Assembly: GCF_000496735.2 (NCBI RefSeq)
Contig: NZ_AYLO01000089.1
Span: forward strand, 1 to 64,000
DNA length: 64,000 bases
From: Methyloglobulus morosus KoM1
GTDB lineage: Bacteria; Pseudomonadota; Gammaproteobacteria; Methylococcales; Methylomonadaceae
Direction of reading: 5' to 3'
This document shows positions 1 to 10,079 of the stretch, piece after piece (the stretch's first letter is position 1; each line of letters starts with the position of its first letter). The translations under genes were made by a program, and so were the position numbers. Under the pieces are notes generated by a model, which did no database searches, was not told where the DNA came from, and saw only the letters and a list, made by a program, of their open reading frames with translations.

Positions 1-170
1 ATGTCGTATCTCCTAACAGTGAAATGAATTTTTGTCGTAGGATTGAAAGTTTTACGGGGATATATTAGCAGAAACATAGGATGCTTACGATAAGACAATA
101 ACAAAGATAAAACAGTGATCGGCTAAAGTAGTATCGTTCCAGTTGTTGCCTAAAGTCGTCATGGATTTTG

Positions 171-338
171 TTATCTTCTGGTTAGGTCAAGGAATTTAAT
201 AGCATCTCTCAAGATTTTAAGCCAGATGATTGCAACATCGTTATCTTCTTGATGTTGTAGAAAAAAAAGATTGACATTTTTCTAATTTCAGGAGCATAGT
301 CAGAGTCGTTGTCAACAACTAAATACAAGCAACTCTAT
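171..338 (-). pseudogene. Possible frameshifted C-terminal gene remnant
   Basis: On the minus strand one frame reads LVVDNDSDYAPEIRKM and then, one frame over, LQHQEDNDVAIIWLKILRDA up to a stop at 171-173. The switch of frame falls in a run of eight A (261-268 on the plus strand), a classic slippage site. Joined, they would give about 50 residues of protein-like sequence, unlike the surrounding non-coding DNA. I do not recognise the family. It could be the broken end of a gene that was displaced when the toxin locus arrived, or chance. Confidence 0.3.
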
Positions 339-707
339 TGTTGGCATTGTTACCTATAGCTGGTTCAATCTAACTTAAAAAAAAGACCTGTATTAAAATC
401 AGGCTATAAGTGGGGGGAGATGTCAGAAAATCGTGGGGAGGCAATAATCAGCTATGTCTTAAGGCTAGAGAAGGGTTGTGCCTCAAGCGGCGATTCCCTG
501 AATTTTTTTCTAACCAAATCTCATAAAAATTCTACATTTCTTAGTTCATACCTCTGTCGCGCTCCCATTTTCAAGTCCTTTCAGAATTACTTTATTTCTA
601 TAAAGCGCTCGCACTTAATAATGACCCGATCATACGATCAACGACCGAAAAAGCTCTCTGATTTCAGGCTAGGTAGTATCCAGAGCTAATTAGCTAAGTC
701 TCCAAAA

Positions 708-732
708 CTGTGTTTCCGCAAAACTGACACAG
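708..732. promoter_or_regulatory. Short inverted repeat upstream of the toxin gene
   Basis: CTGTGT at 708-713 and ACACAG at 727-732 form a perfect 6-bp inverted repeat with a 13-base loop, about 32 bases before the ATG of the large toxin gene. The position would suit an operator or leader hairpin, but six base pairs can arise by chance. No regulator can be assigned. Confidence 0.2.
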
Positions 733-764
733 AAACCTTTTTACAGAAGGCAAAAAAAATAAAA

Positions 765-3700
765 ATGAAAAAAGACGCGGAAAATCAAAAATCATCTACC
801 CAATTCCTAAAGACGGATGGGGGCAAAACAAAATCCAATGCGATTGAAACGCCATCCATTGCTTTGCCAAAAGGTGGAGGTGCTATAAAAGGCATCGATG
901 AGAAATTTTCAGTAAATGCAGTGAATGGCACTGCCTCATTCTCCATCCCCCTTCCTTTTTCACAAGCCCGAGGAGCTTCCCCTGCTTTAGCCTTATCTTA
1001 CAACTCTGGATCAGGAAATAGTATTTTTGGATTGGGTTGGAATCTTAGTCTACCCTCCATAAAACGTAAAAGTGATAAAAGACTCCCGCAATATTTTGAT
1101 GATGTAGATTCAGATATTTTTCTGTTTTCAGAAGCTGAGGACTTGGTTCCAGAGTTCAAAAAAGAATCTAACGGTAATTTTAGCAAGGATTCTGATGGTA
1201 ATTACATCATCAAAGAAACAGACTCAGAAGACGGCATTTTTACCATACGCTTTTATAAACCCAGAATTGAGGGCTTATTTGCGCGGATAGAAAGGTGGTC
1301 ACAAAAAACATCCACTGTAATTAAATGGCGGGTAATTACCAAAGAAAATGTAACTACTCTTTTCGGTTGGAGTGCGGAATCGAGAATAGCTGACCCTGAC
1401 CCCAAAAATGCAAATAAAATCTATGAGTGGCTGCCAGAATTTGTTTTTGATGACAAAGGCAATTGCTCTCACTATATTTACAAAAAAGAAGACAACAAAG
1501 GGGTCAAAACTTTATTTTTGCACAACAAAAACCGCGTTGAAAATGGAGATATTACCTACACCAACCGCTATTTAGAAAAGGTACTTTACGGTAACAAAAC
1601 GCCCTACAAAAGCTTTAGCGACCCTTACCCGATTTCTAGCGATTATTTGTTCCAGACAGTGTTTGATTATGGAGAGTACGATGCTAACGCACCATTTGCC
1701 ATAATTAAGGATTGGGATTTTAGGCCAGATGCGTTTTCAGAATACAAATCCGGCTTTGAAATAAGAACCACAAGACTCTGCAAAAGGGTATTGCTGTACC
1801 ATTATTTTAGTGAATTAACAGGCGGTTCTGCCTTAATTAAATCGCTGAATTTCGACTACGATACGTCCACTGAACAAGATTTTACTTTCTTGAAATCCAT
1901 TACCGCGTTTGGGTATATTAAAAAGCCGGATGGTACATACACATCAAAAAATCTTCCTGCAACTGAATTCAATTATGAACCTCATGTTTGGGACAAGGAG
2001 GTTAATTCAATATCACAAGAGGATTTGGTGAATGATCCTGTTGGTTTGGATGAATTAGATTATCAGTTCACTGATTTATTCAACGAAGGACTATCTGGCA
2101 TTTTAACGGAACAAGCTGGAGGTTGGTATTACAAATACAATCTAGGAAATGGTACGTTTGAACGGGCTAAATTGGTATCCCCAAAGCCTTCTTTTATGGG
2201 TCTAGGCTCACAATTGCAATTAATGGATTTGGATGCCGACGGTGGCAAACAATTGGTCAATCTAAATAATGAACCCAAAGGTTACTTTGAATTAGATGAC
2301 GAAGAAGAATGGCAAGCATTTCGGACTTTTGAGCATATTCCCAATATCAATATGGTCGATCCAAACACCCGTATGCTTGATTTGAATGGTGATGGAAAGC
2401 CGGATGTTTTAATTACTGAAGACCAAGTTTTTACCTGGTACGAATCTCTCGGAAGGAAAGGTTTTAAAGCCGCACAAAGAACAGCGAAACCATTCGATGA
2501 AGAAGCCGGACCGCACCTTGTTTTTGCTGATGAGAAACAAACTATATTCCTGGCTGATATGTCAGGTGATGGTTTATCAGATATCGTCCGAATTCGTAAT
2601 AGCGAGGTTTGTTATTGGCCTAATCTGGGTTATGGAAGATTTGGTAAAAAAATTGGAATGGATAATGCCCCTAATATTCACTATCCAGACGTATTCAATC
2701 CATCTTTTTTGCGTTTGGCAGACATAGATGGCTCTGGCACGACTGACATTATTTACCTGGGAAAGAATAAGTTCAGTTGCTGGAAAAACCTAAGTGGCAA
2801 CGGTTTTAGCAAAATACCATTTGAAATAGACAGTTTTCCAGAAATACACAATCAGGCAAAAATTACGGTAACCGATCTATTAGCCAATGGCGTTGCTTGT
2901 ATTGTTTGGTCTAGTCGGTTGGCTAAAGATACTCAATCGCCTTTGAAGTACATTGACCTAATGAAAAGTAAGAAACCGCACATCATGGTTTCTTATAAAA
3001 ATAATCTGGGTAAAGAAGTTACCTTGGAATATACGCCTTCCACCAAGTTTTACATTGACGATAAACTTGCAGGCACACCTTGGGTTACCAAACTGCATTT
3101 TCCGGTACATTGCGTATCAAGAACTGAAATAAGGGACTTAATTACGGGCTATCACTTTGTTACAACTTATAAATACCATCATGGCTATTACGACCACGCA
3201 GAACGTGAGTTCAGGGGCTTTGGTATGGTGGAACAAACTGATACCGAAGATTTTGACAATTGGATAAAAGGTGATGCCACTAAAATTGTCGATAAAACCC
3301 TGCATCAAGAACCTGTCATCACTAAATCCTGGTTCCATACAGGTGCATTTTTAAGTAGGGAAAAAATTCTCAACCGATATGCCCACGAATATTGGTATGA
3401 GGAAATGCACCGCCAGGGTTTTTCGGTAGTTAACCATGAAACACCATTACCCGATGCTCGGTTGATTCTAGCACCAGGATTGGATGGATCTCTCATCGGC
3501 AGTCTTAGCTTTGAGGAATGGCAACAAGTCCTACGGGCATGTAAAGGCATGGGGCTACGCTCTGAATTGTTTGCCAAGGATGCTCCTGATGGTGCAACGC
3601 CTGAACAACGTCAGAAGGAATTAACCCCTTATTCTGTTGCGACACACAATTGCATGATTGAATTGCTGCAGCCTAAAGGTCAAAACCAACATGCCATTTT

Positions 3701-6700
3701 CGTGGTAAAAGAAAGCGAGGCAATTACCTACAGCTATGAGCGTAACACGGATGACCCGCGTATTGCCCATACCCTAAACATCAAGTTGGATGAACTCGGT
3801 AATGTCTTGGAATCTGCATCAGTCGTCTATCCTAGATTAAAAGCGGATGCTTCCTTGCCTACCGAAACCCAAGAGGCACAGAACAAAGCCCTGATTACGT
3901 ATATCCAAAATAGTTTTACCAACGATATTGTTACCGACAAAGCCTATCGGCTGAGACTGCCGTCAGAGGTAAAAACATACGAGTTAAAAGGTATCGCCAA
4001 AACTAGCGCCTTATATTCAATCAAAGATTTTGAAGATACCCTAACCACAGCCGGCGAAGTGGAATACCATCAAATTGATAACAGCCCGCCACCAGGAGCG
4101 ACGCAGAAAAGACTTATCGAACACGTTCGCACACTTTATCGCGGCAACAATCTCACTTCACCGTTGCCTCTGCATAGCATTGAATCCTTGGCATTACCGT
4201 TTGAAAGTTACCAATTGGCCTACACCCCGAGCCTGATTACCGATATTTTTGGAGTAAAGGTGGATGCTTCCCTGATGATGGAAGGCAAATTTACCGATAG
4301 CGGGGGTGATGGCAACTGGTGGATACGTTCGGGTACTACGCAATTTATGGAAAGCACGGAAAATTTAACCGATGCCCAAAACCATTTCTATGTACCCGTT
4401 TCTTATATCGATCCTTATGGCGCTAAAACCAAGGTCAAGTATTACAGCGACTACTTCCTGTTTATTGAAGAAACCGAAGATGCTATAGGTAATAAGCACA
4501 AAGTAGAATTGTTTAATTTCCGTACCTTGTCACCTAAAAGAATGAAAGATGCTAATGGCAATTTTTCAGAAGTCATGGTAGATGAACTGGGGATGGTCAA
4601 AGCATTGGCGGTGTTCGGCAAAGGCAATGAAGCCGATTACCTGAATGGCCTAAACGAATATAGCGATGATGCTCAAAATACTTTGGTTAATGATTTCTTC
4701 AATGCACCAGCATCCGATGTATTAGTTACGCATGGGAAAAACCTGTTGCAAAATGCTACCGCACGATTTGTCTATGACCTCGATGCTTATAAAAATTCTA
4801 AAAAGGAAAACCCTCAGCCAGTAGTCGTCGCATCAATTCTCCGAGAAGAACATTTTGAAGTAACCAACCAACTATCTTTCCAGCCTAATAATACCAATAT
4901 CACAGATGTTCAAATCAGTTTTGAATATTCCGGCGGTCTTGGGCAAGTCGTGATGAAAAAGGCGCAAGCCGAACCAGGTCTCGCCAAGCAAGTCAAAGTT
5001 AATGAGATTGAAGGCACTTACTCCATTAAAGACGTGACTGACCCCAAACAATTGCGCTGGATTGGCAGTGGTAGGACGGTACTGAATAACAAAGGCAATG
5101 CTGTCAAGCAATACGAGCCGTACTTCTCGGTAACACACAAATATGAAACACTGAAAGAACTGGTTGAAACTGGCGTTACCCCCATCCTTTATTACGATGC
5201 GATGGGGCGGCTCATCAAAACCGAATTACCCGATGGCACGTTATCACGGACAAAATTTGATTCCTGGAAACAAGCCGTATATGACCCCAACGATACCATT
5301 TTAGAATCGACCTGGTATCAAAACCGCACTAATCATCTGATCGACCCCCAACTCATTAAAGCAGGCAAAGACCCCAACAGAGAAAAGATGGCTGCCGACA
5401 AAGCCGCCAAACATGCCAACACGCCCACGGTTCAGCATTTTGATACCTTGGGCAGGCCGGTTTTGTCGATTGACCATAATAAAAACCCAGCTAATGATGC
5501 CGATGAATTCTACCTGACCCGCGTCAACGTCGATATTGAAGGCAATCTACGCAAAGTCATCGATGCGCGTGGCAATGTCGTGATGCAATACAAGTACGAC
5601 ATGCTTGGCAATAAGGTTTACCAAAAGAGTATGGATGCCGGACAACGCTGGCTGCTGATTAATGTGATCGGCAATCCGCTCCGCACCTGGGACGAACGCA
5701 ATCACGAATTTCAATATTTTTATGATGCGCTGCACCGCCCCACCCACAGTAAAGTCATCGGCGGTGATGGTGTTACCGCACTCAACAATTTCTTTGATAA
5801 GATTATTTACGGTGAAAGCTTGGTATTGCCAGATCGTTCTAATCTTGCAGAAATTCAGGGCTTAAACCTGCTGGGTCAAGTTTATCGCCATTACGATACT
5901 GGCGGATTGATAAAAACCCCAAAATACGACTTTAAAGGACAGCCTCCATCCACTACGCGTCAGTTATTTAAAGATTATAAAGGCGTACCCAACTGGACAG
6001 ATGCAAATCTTTCGGTTGATCTGGAAACCGAAGAGTTCATCTTTAAAACCGAAACCGATGCCCTAGGACGAATCACTAAGCAAACCGCGCCGGATGGCAG
6101 TGTCATTACACCATCTTACAATGAAGCCGGATTACTGAATGCCGAAACCGTCAAACATGCAAATCTAGCTAGCCCCACTATTTATATAAAAAACATTGAT
6201 TACAACGAAAAAGGCCAGCGCAATAAGATCATTTATGGCAACAATGTTATCAGCTTATTTACCTATGATAAGGAAACCTTCCGGCTTAACCGTTTAGAAA
6301 CCAAACGGCAGAACAACGATCCGTTGCAGGATTGGCATTATACCTTTGACCCGGTGGGCAACATCACTCACATCGAAGATAAAAACATCCCGGTGGTGTT
6401 TTTTGATAACCAGAAAATCACCGGAGTTTCTACCTACGCTTATGATGCCCTGTATCGTTTGGCAGAAGCGACGGGCAGGGAAAACGACACACCGCTTGCG
6501 TTTGATAGCAAAGACAATTGGAATGATGCGTCTTACCTTAAGCAATTAAGCCCTGGTGACCCGATGGCGATGCGTAATTACACGCAAACCTTCAAATACG
6601 ATTCAGTCGGCAATATTCAGCAAATGCGCCATCAGGCATCAGGTAACGCCTGGACACGGGATTACCAATATCAGGCTGCTAACAATCGTTTGAACAGCAC

Positions 6701-8387
6701 CCAAATCGGTGCGAATACGTATTCTTATCCGCACCACGCGCAGCATGGTTTTATGACCTCCATGCCGCACCTGGAAGAGATGGGCTGGAACTTCAAAGAA
6801 GAATTGGTCAAGACCATCCGCCAACGGCGTACTGACGGTGGCACACCAGAAAGCACATATTACCAATATGACGGGCAAGGCCAACGTATCCGAAAGATTA
6901 CCGAAAATACTGCCAATGCAGGTGATGAGCCAAGCAAAAAAGATGAACGTATTTATATTGACGGATTTGAAATTTATAAACAACACAGTGGCACGGATGC
7001 CGGACTGGAGCGCACCAGCCTAAGCCTGATGGACAAGCAACATCGCTTTGTGATGATAGACGCGGAAACCAAGCCCAGGGTGTTAATAGGCTTGACAATA
7101 GGGAAAACAAGCCCTGTGCAAACTGTACGTTATCAACTGCACAATCATTTGGGTTCGGCGGCGTTGGAGTTGGATGATTTAGCGCAGGTGATTAGTTATG
7201 AGGAATACCATCCCTACGGCACGACATCGTTTCAGGCAAAGAATGCGGGAATTAAGGCGGCGGCCAAGCGGTATCGGTATACGGGGATGGAGCGGGATGA
7301 GGAGAGCGGGTTGGAGTATCACTCGGCTAGGTATTATTTGCCTTGGTTGGGGAGGTGGGGGAGTTGTGATCCAATTGGAATAAAGGATTGTTTGAATTTA
7401 TATTGTTACGTTAAAAATAATCCAAATATTAATAAAGATCCATCTGGGAACTTTGAAGAACCTGTACATGGAGCACTTACCTATCAATTAGCATTAGCTG
7501 CCGGTTTTTTGGAACGAGATGCTGCGCATATAGCGCTGGCAACTGCCGGAGTTGACCATAACAAGGCTACTGAACCTACAACCCTTCCTCACATATTGTC
7601 TGGTGTTACAAATGAGTATCACTTTTTACCATACCAGGAGGCATTGGATAAAGTAAATTCCAACATCAGTAAAGGGTCAGGTATGAACCTAACAAGCTTT
7701 GGAACAGCATTTCACACATTAGAAGACGTAGGATTTGCAGATGCGCCAGGTCCTCATAGAAGGGAGGTACCAGGCGTTTTCGGAATTTTTGGTCATTCCA
7801 GTTATACAACTTTCAAAGGAGGAATCAGCAGACCTTGGAATCACCTGGCTGACCAGGCTCCAAGTGATCCGGCAGCCAATAAAAAAGAATTTCAAAAACT
7901 GTATGCGCTTCTAAAGGATGCCTCCAAAGCTTACAATGGCTCGGATGTTAAGTTTGATGATGCCGCGGCAGAAAAAGCAATGAAAAAAGTTATTGCTGCA
8001 GATTCAAAGGAAAAGGTAAGCGCATTTGTAGATGATAAGCCCAGTGTTAATGGAACTAAGTTTCAATCATATGCAAACTGGGTGGATTATAATTCTACTG
8101 CAACAGATGATAAAAAGTTAATTCCAACAGTATGGACATCTGCTGAAATCGATTCTTCAATTGGCAGTTTTGATATATTGGCGCATATCGATATCAATCT
8201 TTTTCCAACTCAATTACCAACCTACCCTCCACCGCCAAACATATTTCAGGATAATGTTCCTTTGGGAAGACAATCACCACCATCAATAGGATGGGGTGGA
8301 AGTTTTGTGGTCCCTATTCAGGGGAACGGTCTCACACCTGATTTCAACAACTGGAGATTGGAGCTAGGGGCAGTTCGGGGAAATTAA
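765..8387 (+). CDS. Fused TcB/TcC toxin-complex protein (SpvB-RHS) with C-terminal toxin domain
   Basis: A 2540-aa protein of the Tc (ABC) toxin B/C class, which forms the hollow RHS shell that holds and delivers a toxic C-terminal domain through a TcA pore. Residues about 25-310 are an SpvB-type domain (PKGGGAIKGIDEKFSVNAVN, then SPALALSYNSGSGNSIFGLG). FG-GAP/VCBS-like units follow (LDLNGDGKPDVL, LADMSGDGLSDIV, LADIDGSGTTDI), then the TcdB middle region with YDHAEREFRGFG, then YD repeats. The RHS core ends with GLEYHSARYYLPWLGRW and the autoproteolysis-type motif DPSG at residues 2225-2228. The last 312 residues are a variable domain that is more AT-rich than the shell and holds AFHTLEDVGF and FGHSSYTT, reminiscent of zinc-dependent phospholipase C or S1/P1-like helical metalloenzymes; that is inference. 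TcB and TcC are usually separate genes, so this is a fused form. The start has only a weak upstream AGAAGG. Confidence 0.93.
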   Translation: MKKDAENQKSSTQFLKTDGGKTKSNAIETPSIALPKGGGAIKGIDEKFSVNAVNGTASFSIPLPFSQARGASPALALSYNSGSGNSIFGLGWNLSLPSIKRKSDKRLPQYFDDVDSDIFLFSEAEDLVPEFKKESNGNFSKDSDGNYIIKETDSEDGIFTIRFYKPRIEGLFARIERWSQKTSTVIKWRVITKENVTTLFGWSAESRIADPDPKNANKIYEWLPEFVFDDKGNCSHYIYKKEDNKGVKTLFLHNKNRVENGDITYTNRYLEKVLYGNKTPYKSFSDPYPISSDYLFQTVFDYGEYDANAPFAIIKDWDFRPDAFSEYKSGFEIRTTRLCKRVLLYHYFSELTGGSALIKSLNFDYDTSTEQDFTFLKSITAFGYIKKPDGTYTSKNLPATEFNYEPHVWDKEVNSISQEDLVNDPVGLDELDYQFTDLFNEGLSGILTEQAGGWYYKYNLGNGTFERAKLVSPKPSFMGLGSQLQLMDLDADGGKQLVNLNNEPKGYFELDDEEEWQAFRTFEHIPNINMVDPNTRMLDLNGDGKPDVLITEDQVFTWYESLGRKGFKAAQRTAKPFDEEAGPHLVFADEKQTIFLADMSGDGLSDIVRIRNSEVCYWPNLGYGRFGKKIGMDNAPNIHYPDVFNPSFLRLADIDGSGTTDIIYLGKNKFSCWKNLSGNGFSKIPFEIDSFPEIHNQAKITVTDLLANGVACIVWSSRLAKDTQSPLKYIDLMKSKKPHIMVSYKNNLGKEVTLEYTPSTKFYIDDKLAGTPWVTKLHFPVHCVSRTEIRDLITGYHFVTTYKYHHGYYDHAEREFRGFGMVEQTDTEDFDNWIKGDATKIVDKTLHQEPVITKSWFHTGAFLSREKILNRYAHEYWYEEMHRQGFSVVNHETPLPDARLILAPGLDGSLIGSLSFEEWQQVLRACKGMGLRSELFAKDAPDGATPEQRQKELTPYSVATHNCMIELLQPKGQNQHAIFVVKESEAITYSYERNTDDPRIAHTLNIKLDELGNVLESASVVYPRLKADASLPTETQEAQNKALITYIQNSFTNDIVTDKAYRLRLPSEVKTYELKGIAKTSALYSIKDFEDTLTTAGEVEYHQIDNSPPPGATQKRLIEHVRTLYRGNNLTSPLPLHSIESLALPFESYQLAYTPSLITDIFGVKVDASLMMEGKFTDSGGDGNWWIRSGTTQFMESTENLTDAQNHFYVPVSYIDPYGAKTKVKYYSDYFLFIEETEDAIGNKHKVELFNFRTLSPKRMKDANGNFSEVMVDELGMVKALAVFGKGNEADYLNGLNEYSDDAQNTLVNDFFNAPASDVLVTHGKNLLQNATARFVYDLDAYKNSKKENPQPVVVASILREEHFEVTNQLSFQPNNTNITDVQISFEYSGGLGQVVMKKAQAEPGLAKQVKVNEIEGTYSIKDVTDPKQLRWIGSGRTVLNNKGNAVKQYEPYFSVTHKYETLKELVETGVTPILYYDAMGRLIKTELPDGTLSRTKFDSWKQAVYDPNDTILESTWYQNRTNHLIDPQLIKAGKDPNREKMAADKAAKHANTPTVQHFDTLGRPVLSIDHNKNPANDADEFYLTRVNVDIEGNLRKVIDARGNVVMQYKYDMLGNKVYQKSMDAGQRWLLINVIGNPLRTWDERNHEFQYFYDALHRPTHSKVIGGDGVTALNNFFDKIIYGESLVLPDRSNLAEIQGLNLLGQVYRHYDTGGLIKTPKYDFKGQPPSTTRQLFKDYKGVPNWTDANLSVDLETEEFIFKTETDALGRITKQTAPDGSVITPSYNEAGLLNAETVKHANLASPTIYIKNIDYNEKGQRNKIIYGNNVISLFTYDKETFRLNRLETKRQNNDPLQDWHYTFDPVGNITHIEDKNIPVVFFDNQKITGVSTYAYDALYRLAEATGRENDTPLAFDSKDNWNDASYLKQLSPGDPMAMRNYTQTFKYDSVGNIQQMRHQASGNAWTRDYQYQAANNRLNSTQIGANTYSYPHHAQHGFMTSMPHLEEMGWNFKEELVKTIRQRRTDGGTPESTYYQYDGQGQRIRKITENTANAGDEPSKKDERIYIDGFEIYKQHSGTDAGLERTSLSLMDKQHRFVMIDAETKPRVLIGLTIGKTSPVQTVRYQLHNHLGSAALELDDLAQVISYEEYHPYGTTSFQAKNAGIKAAAKRYRYTGMERDEESGLEYHSARYYLPWLGRWGSCDPIGIKDCLNLYCYVKNNPNINKDPSGNFEEPVHGALTYQLALAAGFLERDAAHIALATAGVDHNKATEPTTLPHILSGVTNEYHFLPYQEALDKVNSNISKGSGMNLTSFGTAFHTLEDVGFADAPGPHRREVPGVFGIFGHSSYTTFKGGISRPWNHLADQAPSDPAANKKEFQKLYALLKDASKAYNGSDVKFDDAAAEKAMKKVIAADSKEKVSAFVDDKPSVNGTKFQSYANWVDYNSTATDDKKLIPTVWTSAEIDSSIGSFDILAHIDINLFPTQLPTYPPPPNIFQDNVPLGRQSPPSIGWGGSFVVPIQGNGLTPDFNNWRLELGAVRGN

Positions 8388-8399
8388 GTCCGTAAGTCC

Positions 8400-8428
8400 G
8401 TAAGGCGGAAGCCGATAGGCGTTCCGCC
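8400..8428 (+). repeat. REP palindrome, plus orientation
   Basis: GGCGGAA at 8404-8410 pairs with TTCCGCC at 8422-8428 around a loop containing CCGATAGG. It is preceded by the tetranucleotide GTAA (8400-8403), close to the GTAG that RAYT transposases recognise 5' of REP hairpins. It lies within 140 bases of a RAYT gene and faces a second, inverted copy. The preceding 16 bases are a direct duplication of GTCCGTAA (8388-8403). Confidence 0.8.
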
Positions 8429-8483
8429 ACATGAGGCGCACGATTGGGGTTTGAATGTTTGACGTTGTTGATTGATTGGATAT

Positions 8484-8514
8484 GGCGGATCACCCTATCG
8501 GGCATCCGCCCTAC
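8484..8514 (-). repeat. REP palindrome, minus orientation
   Basis: GGCGGAT at 8484-8490 pairs with ATCCGCC at 8504-8510. Read on the minus strand it is GTAG followed by GGCGGATGCCCGATAGGG, so it carries the canonical GTAG guide and the same loop core (CCGATAGG) as the copy at 8400-8428. The two form an inverted REP pair (BIME-like) directly upstream of the RAYT gene. Confidence 0.82.
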
Positions 8515-8537
8515 GATGATTGATACAAAGGATTGAT

Positions 8538-9071
8538 ATGCCGGATTATCGACGTTACCGGGTGCCGGGCGGAACATATTTTTTTACGGTGAATTTACTG
8601 GAAAGAAAAAAGGATTTATTGGTGCGGCATATTGACGATTTGCGCGAGGCGGTGCGGATGACCAAGCGTGAACGGCCTTTTCATATCGATGCTTGGGTGG
8701 TGTTGCCCGACCACATGCACACGGTGTGGACATTACCGCCTGGCGATGACGATTTTTCCAATCGCTGGAAGAGCATCAAGATTCGGTTTGTACAAAAGTT
8801 GCCGCGTACCGAACGGCGGTCAAAAGTAAGAATCGCTAAAGGTGAACGGGGCATCTGGCAAAGACGGTTCTGGGAACATGTGATCCGTGATGAAAACGAC
8901 TATATGCGCCATGTGGATTACGTGCATTGGAATCCGATGAAACATGGCTTGGTACAAAAAGTAGCGGACTGGCCTTATTCCAGCTTTCATCGTTATGTGA
9001 GGGATGGAATCTATCCAGAAGATTGGGCGGGCGGTTTGGAATCCCAGTTGGACGTTATCGAACGAGAATGA
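8538..9071 (+). CDS. REP-associated tyrosine transposase (RAYT)
   Basis: A 177-aa single-strand DNA transposase of the Y1_Tnp/IS200-like RAYT group, which cuts at REP hairpins. The HUH motif is H59-M-H61 in LPDHMH, and the catalytic tyrosine is probably Y128 in DYVHWNPMKHGLV; WQRRFWEHVIRDENDYMRHV is the usual RAYT stretch before it. I chose the ATG at 8538 because AAAGGA ends 5 bases upstream; an in-frame ATG at 8520 lies between the REP and this site and lacks a ribosome-binding site. It sits between the TcB/TcC and TcA genes with its REP pair immediately upstream, so it appears to have landed inside the toxin operon. The gene looks intact. Confidence 0.93.
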   Translation: MPDYRRYRVPGGTYFFTVNLLERKKDLLVRHIDDLREAVRMTKRERPFHIDAWVVLPDHMHTVWTLPPGDDDFSNRWKSIKIRFVQKLPRTERRSKVRIAKGERGIWQRRFWEHVIRDENDYMRHVDYVHWNPMKHGLVQKVADWPYSSFHRYVRDGIYPEDWAGGLESQLDVIERE

Positions 9072-9155
9072 AATACCCTTTAATAATATGAATCTATAAC
9101 GGAAGTATAACAATAATTTGTATTGGATTAACCCTTCCCCATTAAGGAGGATACG

Positions 9156-10049
9156 ATGGCCGAAATTAACGAAACTGTAAAATTAAACCCTAAAATCGAC
9201 TTTTTTAAATTCGATTTACGCGCCGAAAAGCAACAAGAAAAATTTGCAGAAATTTTCAATAAACATAACGGCAATTGGTTTGATATTGAACGTGAATTAA
9301 AAGGTAAGGAAGGTTTTACCCCTACGGTCATCAGCAATCTGAAATTTACGCACAACTTGGCAGAGTGGAGCAATAACGATAAAGCTTTAATTACGGTTTT
9401 CCAAAAAGACAACCACATCAATTCCATGTGGGATATGGCGTTGAATTTGACCAAAACAGCATTCATCGAAAAAGTAAAAGCCGTTGCCCCAGCAAAAACA
9501 GAGGACGAGAGAAAAGCCTTTGCGATCAATTTGCACAGCCAACTATTCCACCTACAACCAACTGCCATGTTGGTAAATATGGTTAAAGACCCCGAAGTGC
9601 CGTTCTTTAACGATGCAGTTGGTGTCAATATAGCAAAGGTTCTGGAAAAGCAAAAGCAGGACGATTTCAACATTAAAATCAAGTCTATTTATGAAATTCT
9701 TAAAAAGGAAGACACACTTAAGGACATCCCCATCGAATCACACGAAGCAGTGACAACCCAACTTAAAAATTTACAACGTGTGGTTGCGGTAAGCCCGATA
9801 CCTGATGCTGTGCCTGCGCTTTACAATGCGGGTTTTCTCGCGGCTTTTCATATTTCCGAAATGCCGCCAGCACAATTTAAGGCAATGATGGGCAATAAAG
9901 GATTGGACGACGATACCATCATGCAGATTCATAACCACTCCCAACAAGTACGCGCCAGAAACCAGCAAACAATAATGAGTTTAATGGAAGTAGAACGAGG
10001 CACGGGCATTGCCATGATTGATAAAGGCTTGGGCGGGTTCACCAAATAA
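9156..10049 (+). CDS. TcA N-terminal-type protein (split Tc toxin A component)
   Basis: A 297-aa protein with a perfect AAGGAGG 5 bases before its ATG. It is rich in charged helices (FDLRAEKQQEKFAEIFNKHN, then GNWFDIERELKG) and resembles the helical VRP1-like N-terminal region that precedes the CxCxxCxSVYSPAAYFVDLL segment in Tc A-type or neuraminidase-like toxins. The next gene starts 30 bases later with exactly that segment. Together the two give a TcA cut into an N-terminal piece and a main piece. No signal peptide or membrane segment is visible, as expected for Tc components. The split has its own strong ribosome-binding sites, so it looks stable and not like a fresh frameshift. Family assignment of this piece alone is tentative. 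Confidence 0.65.
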   Translation: MAEINETVKLNPKIDFFKFDLRAEKQQEKFAEIFNKHNGNWFDIERELKGKEGFTPTVISNLKFTHNLAEWSNNDKALITVFQKDNHINSMWDMALNLTKTAFIEKVKAVAPAKTEDERKAFAINLHSQLFHLQPTAMLVNMVKDPEVPFFNDAVGVNIAKVLEKQKQDDFNIKIKSIYEILKKEDTLKDIPIESHEAVTTQLKNLQRVVAVSPIPDAVPALYNAGFLAAFHISEMPPAQFKAMMGNKGLDDDTIMQIHNHSQQVRARNQQTIMSLMEVERGTGIAMIDKGLGGFTK

Positions 10050-10079
10050 CAGCAAACAATAAAAAGCGGGAGAACGAAT

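Larger units (their letters stand above)
1..764. other. Upstream region of the Tc toxin gene without a convincing intact gene
   Basis: No frame here has the length or composition of an intact gene. The left part carries a possible frameshifted gene remnant on the minus strand (separate entry). A forward open frame at 420-689 has no ribosome-binding site and no family-like features, so it is not called. A TTGACA at 271-276 followed by CATAGT at 295-300 could be a weak sigma-70 promoter, but the spacing (18) and the poor -10 make it uncertain. The 40 bases before the toxin start are A-rich and hold only a distant AGAAGG. Confidence 0.5.

Noticed and set aside
420..689. An 89-codon forward frame before the toxin gene
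   Set aside because: It has no ribosome-binding site at the right distance, odd composition and no family pattern.
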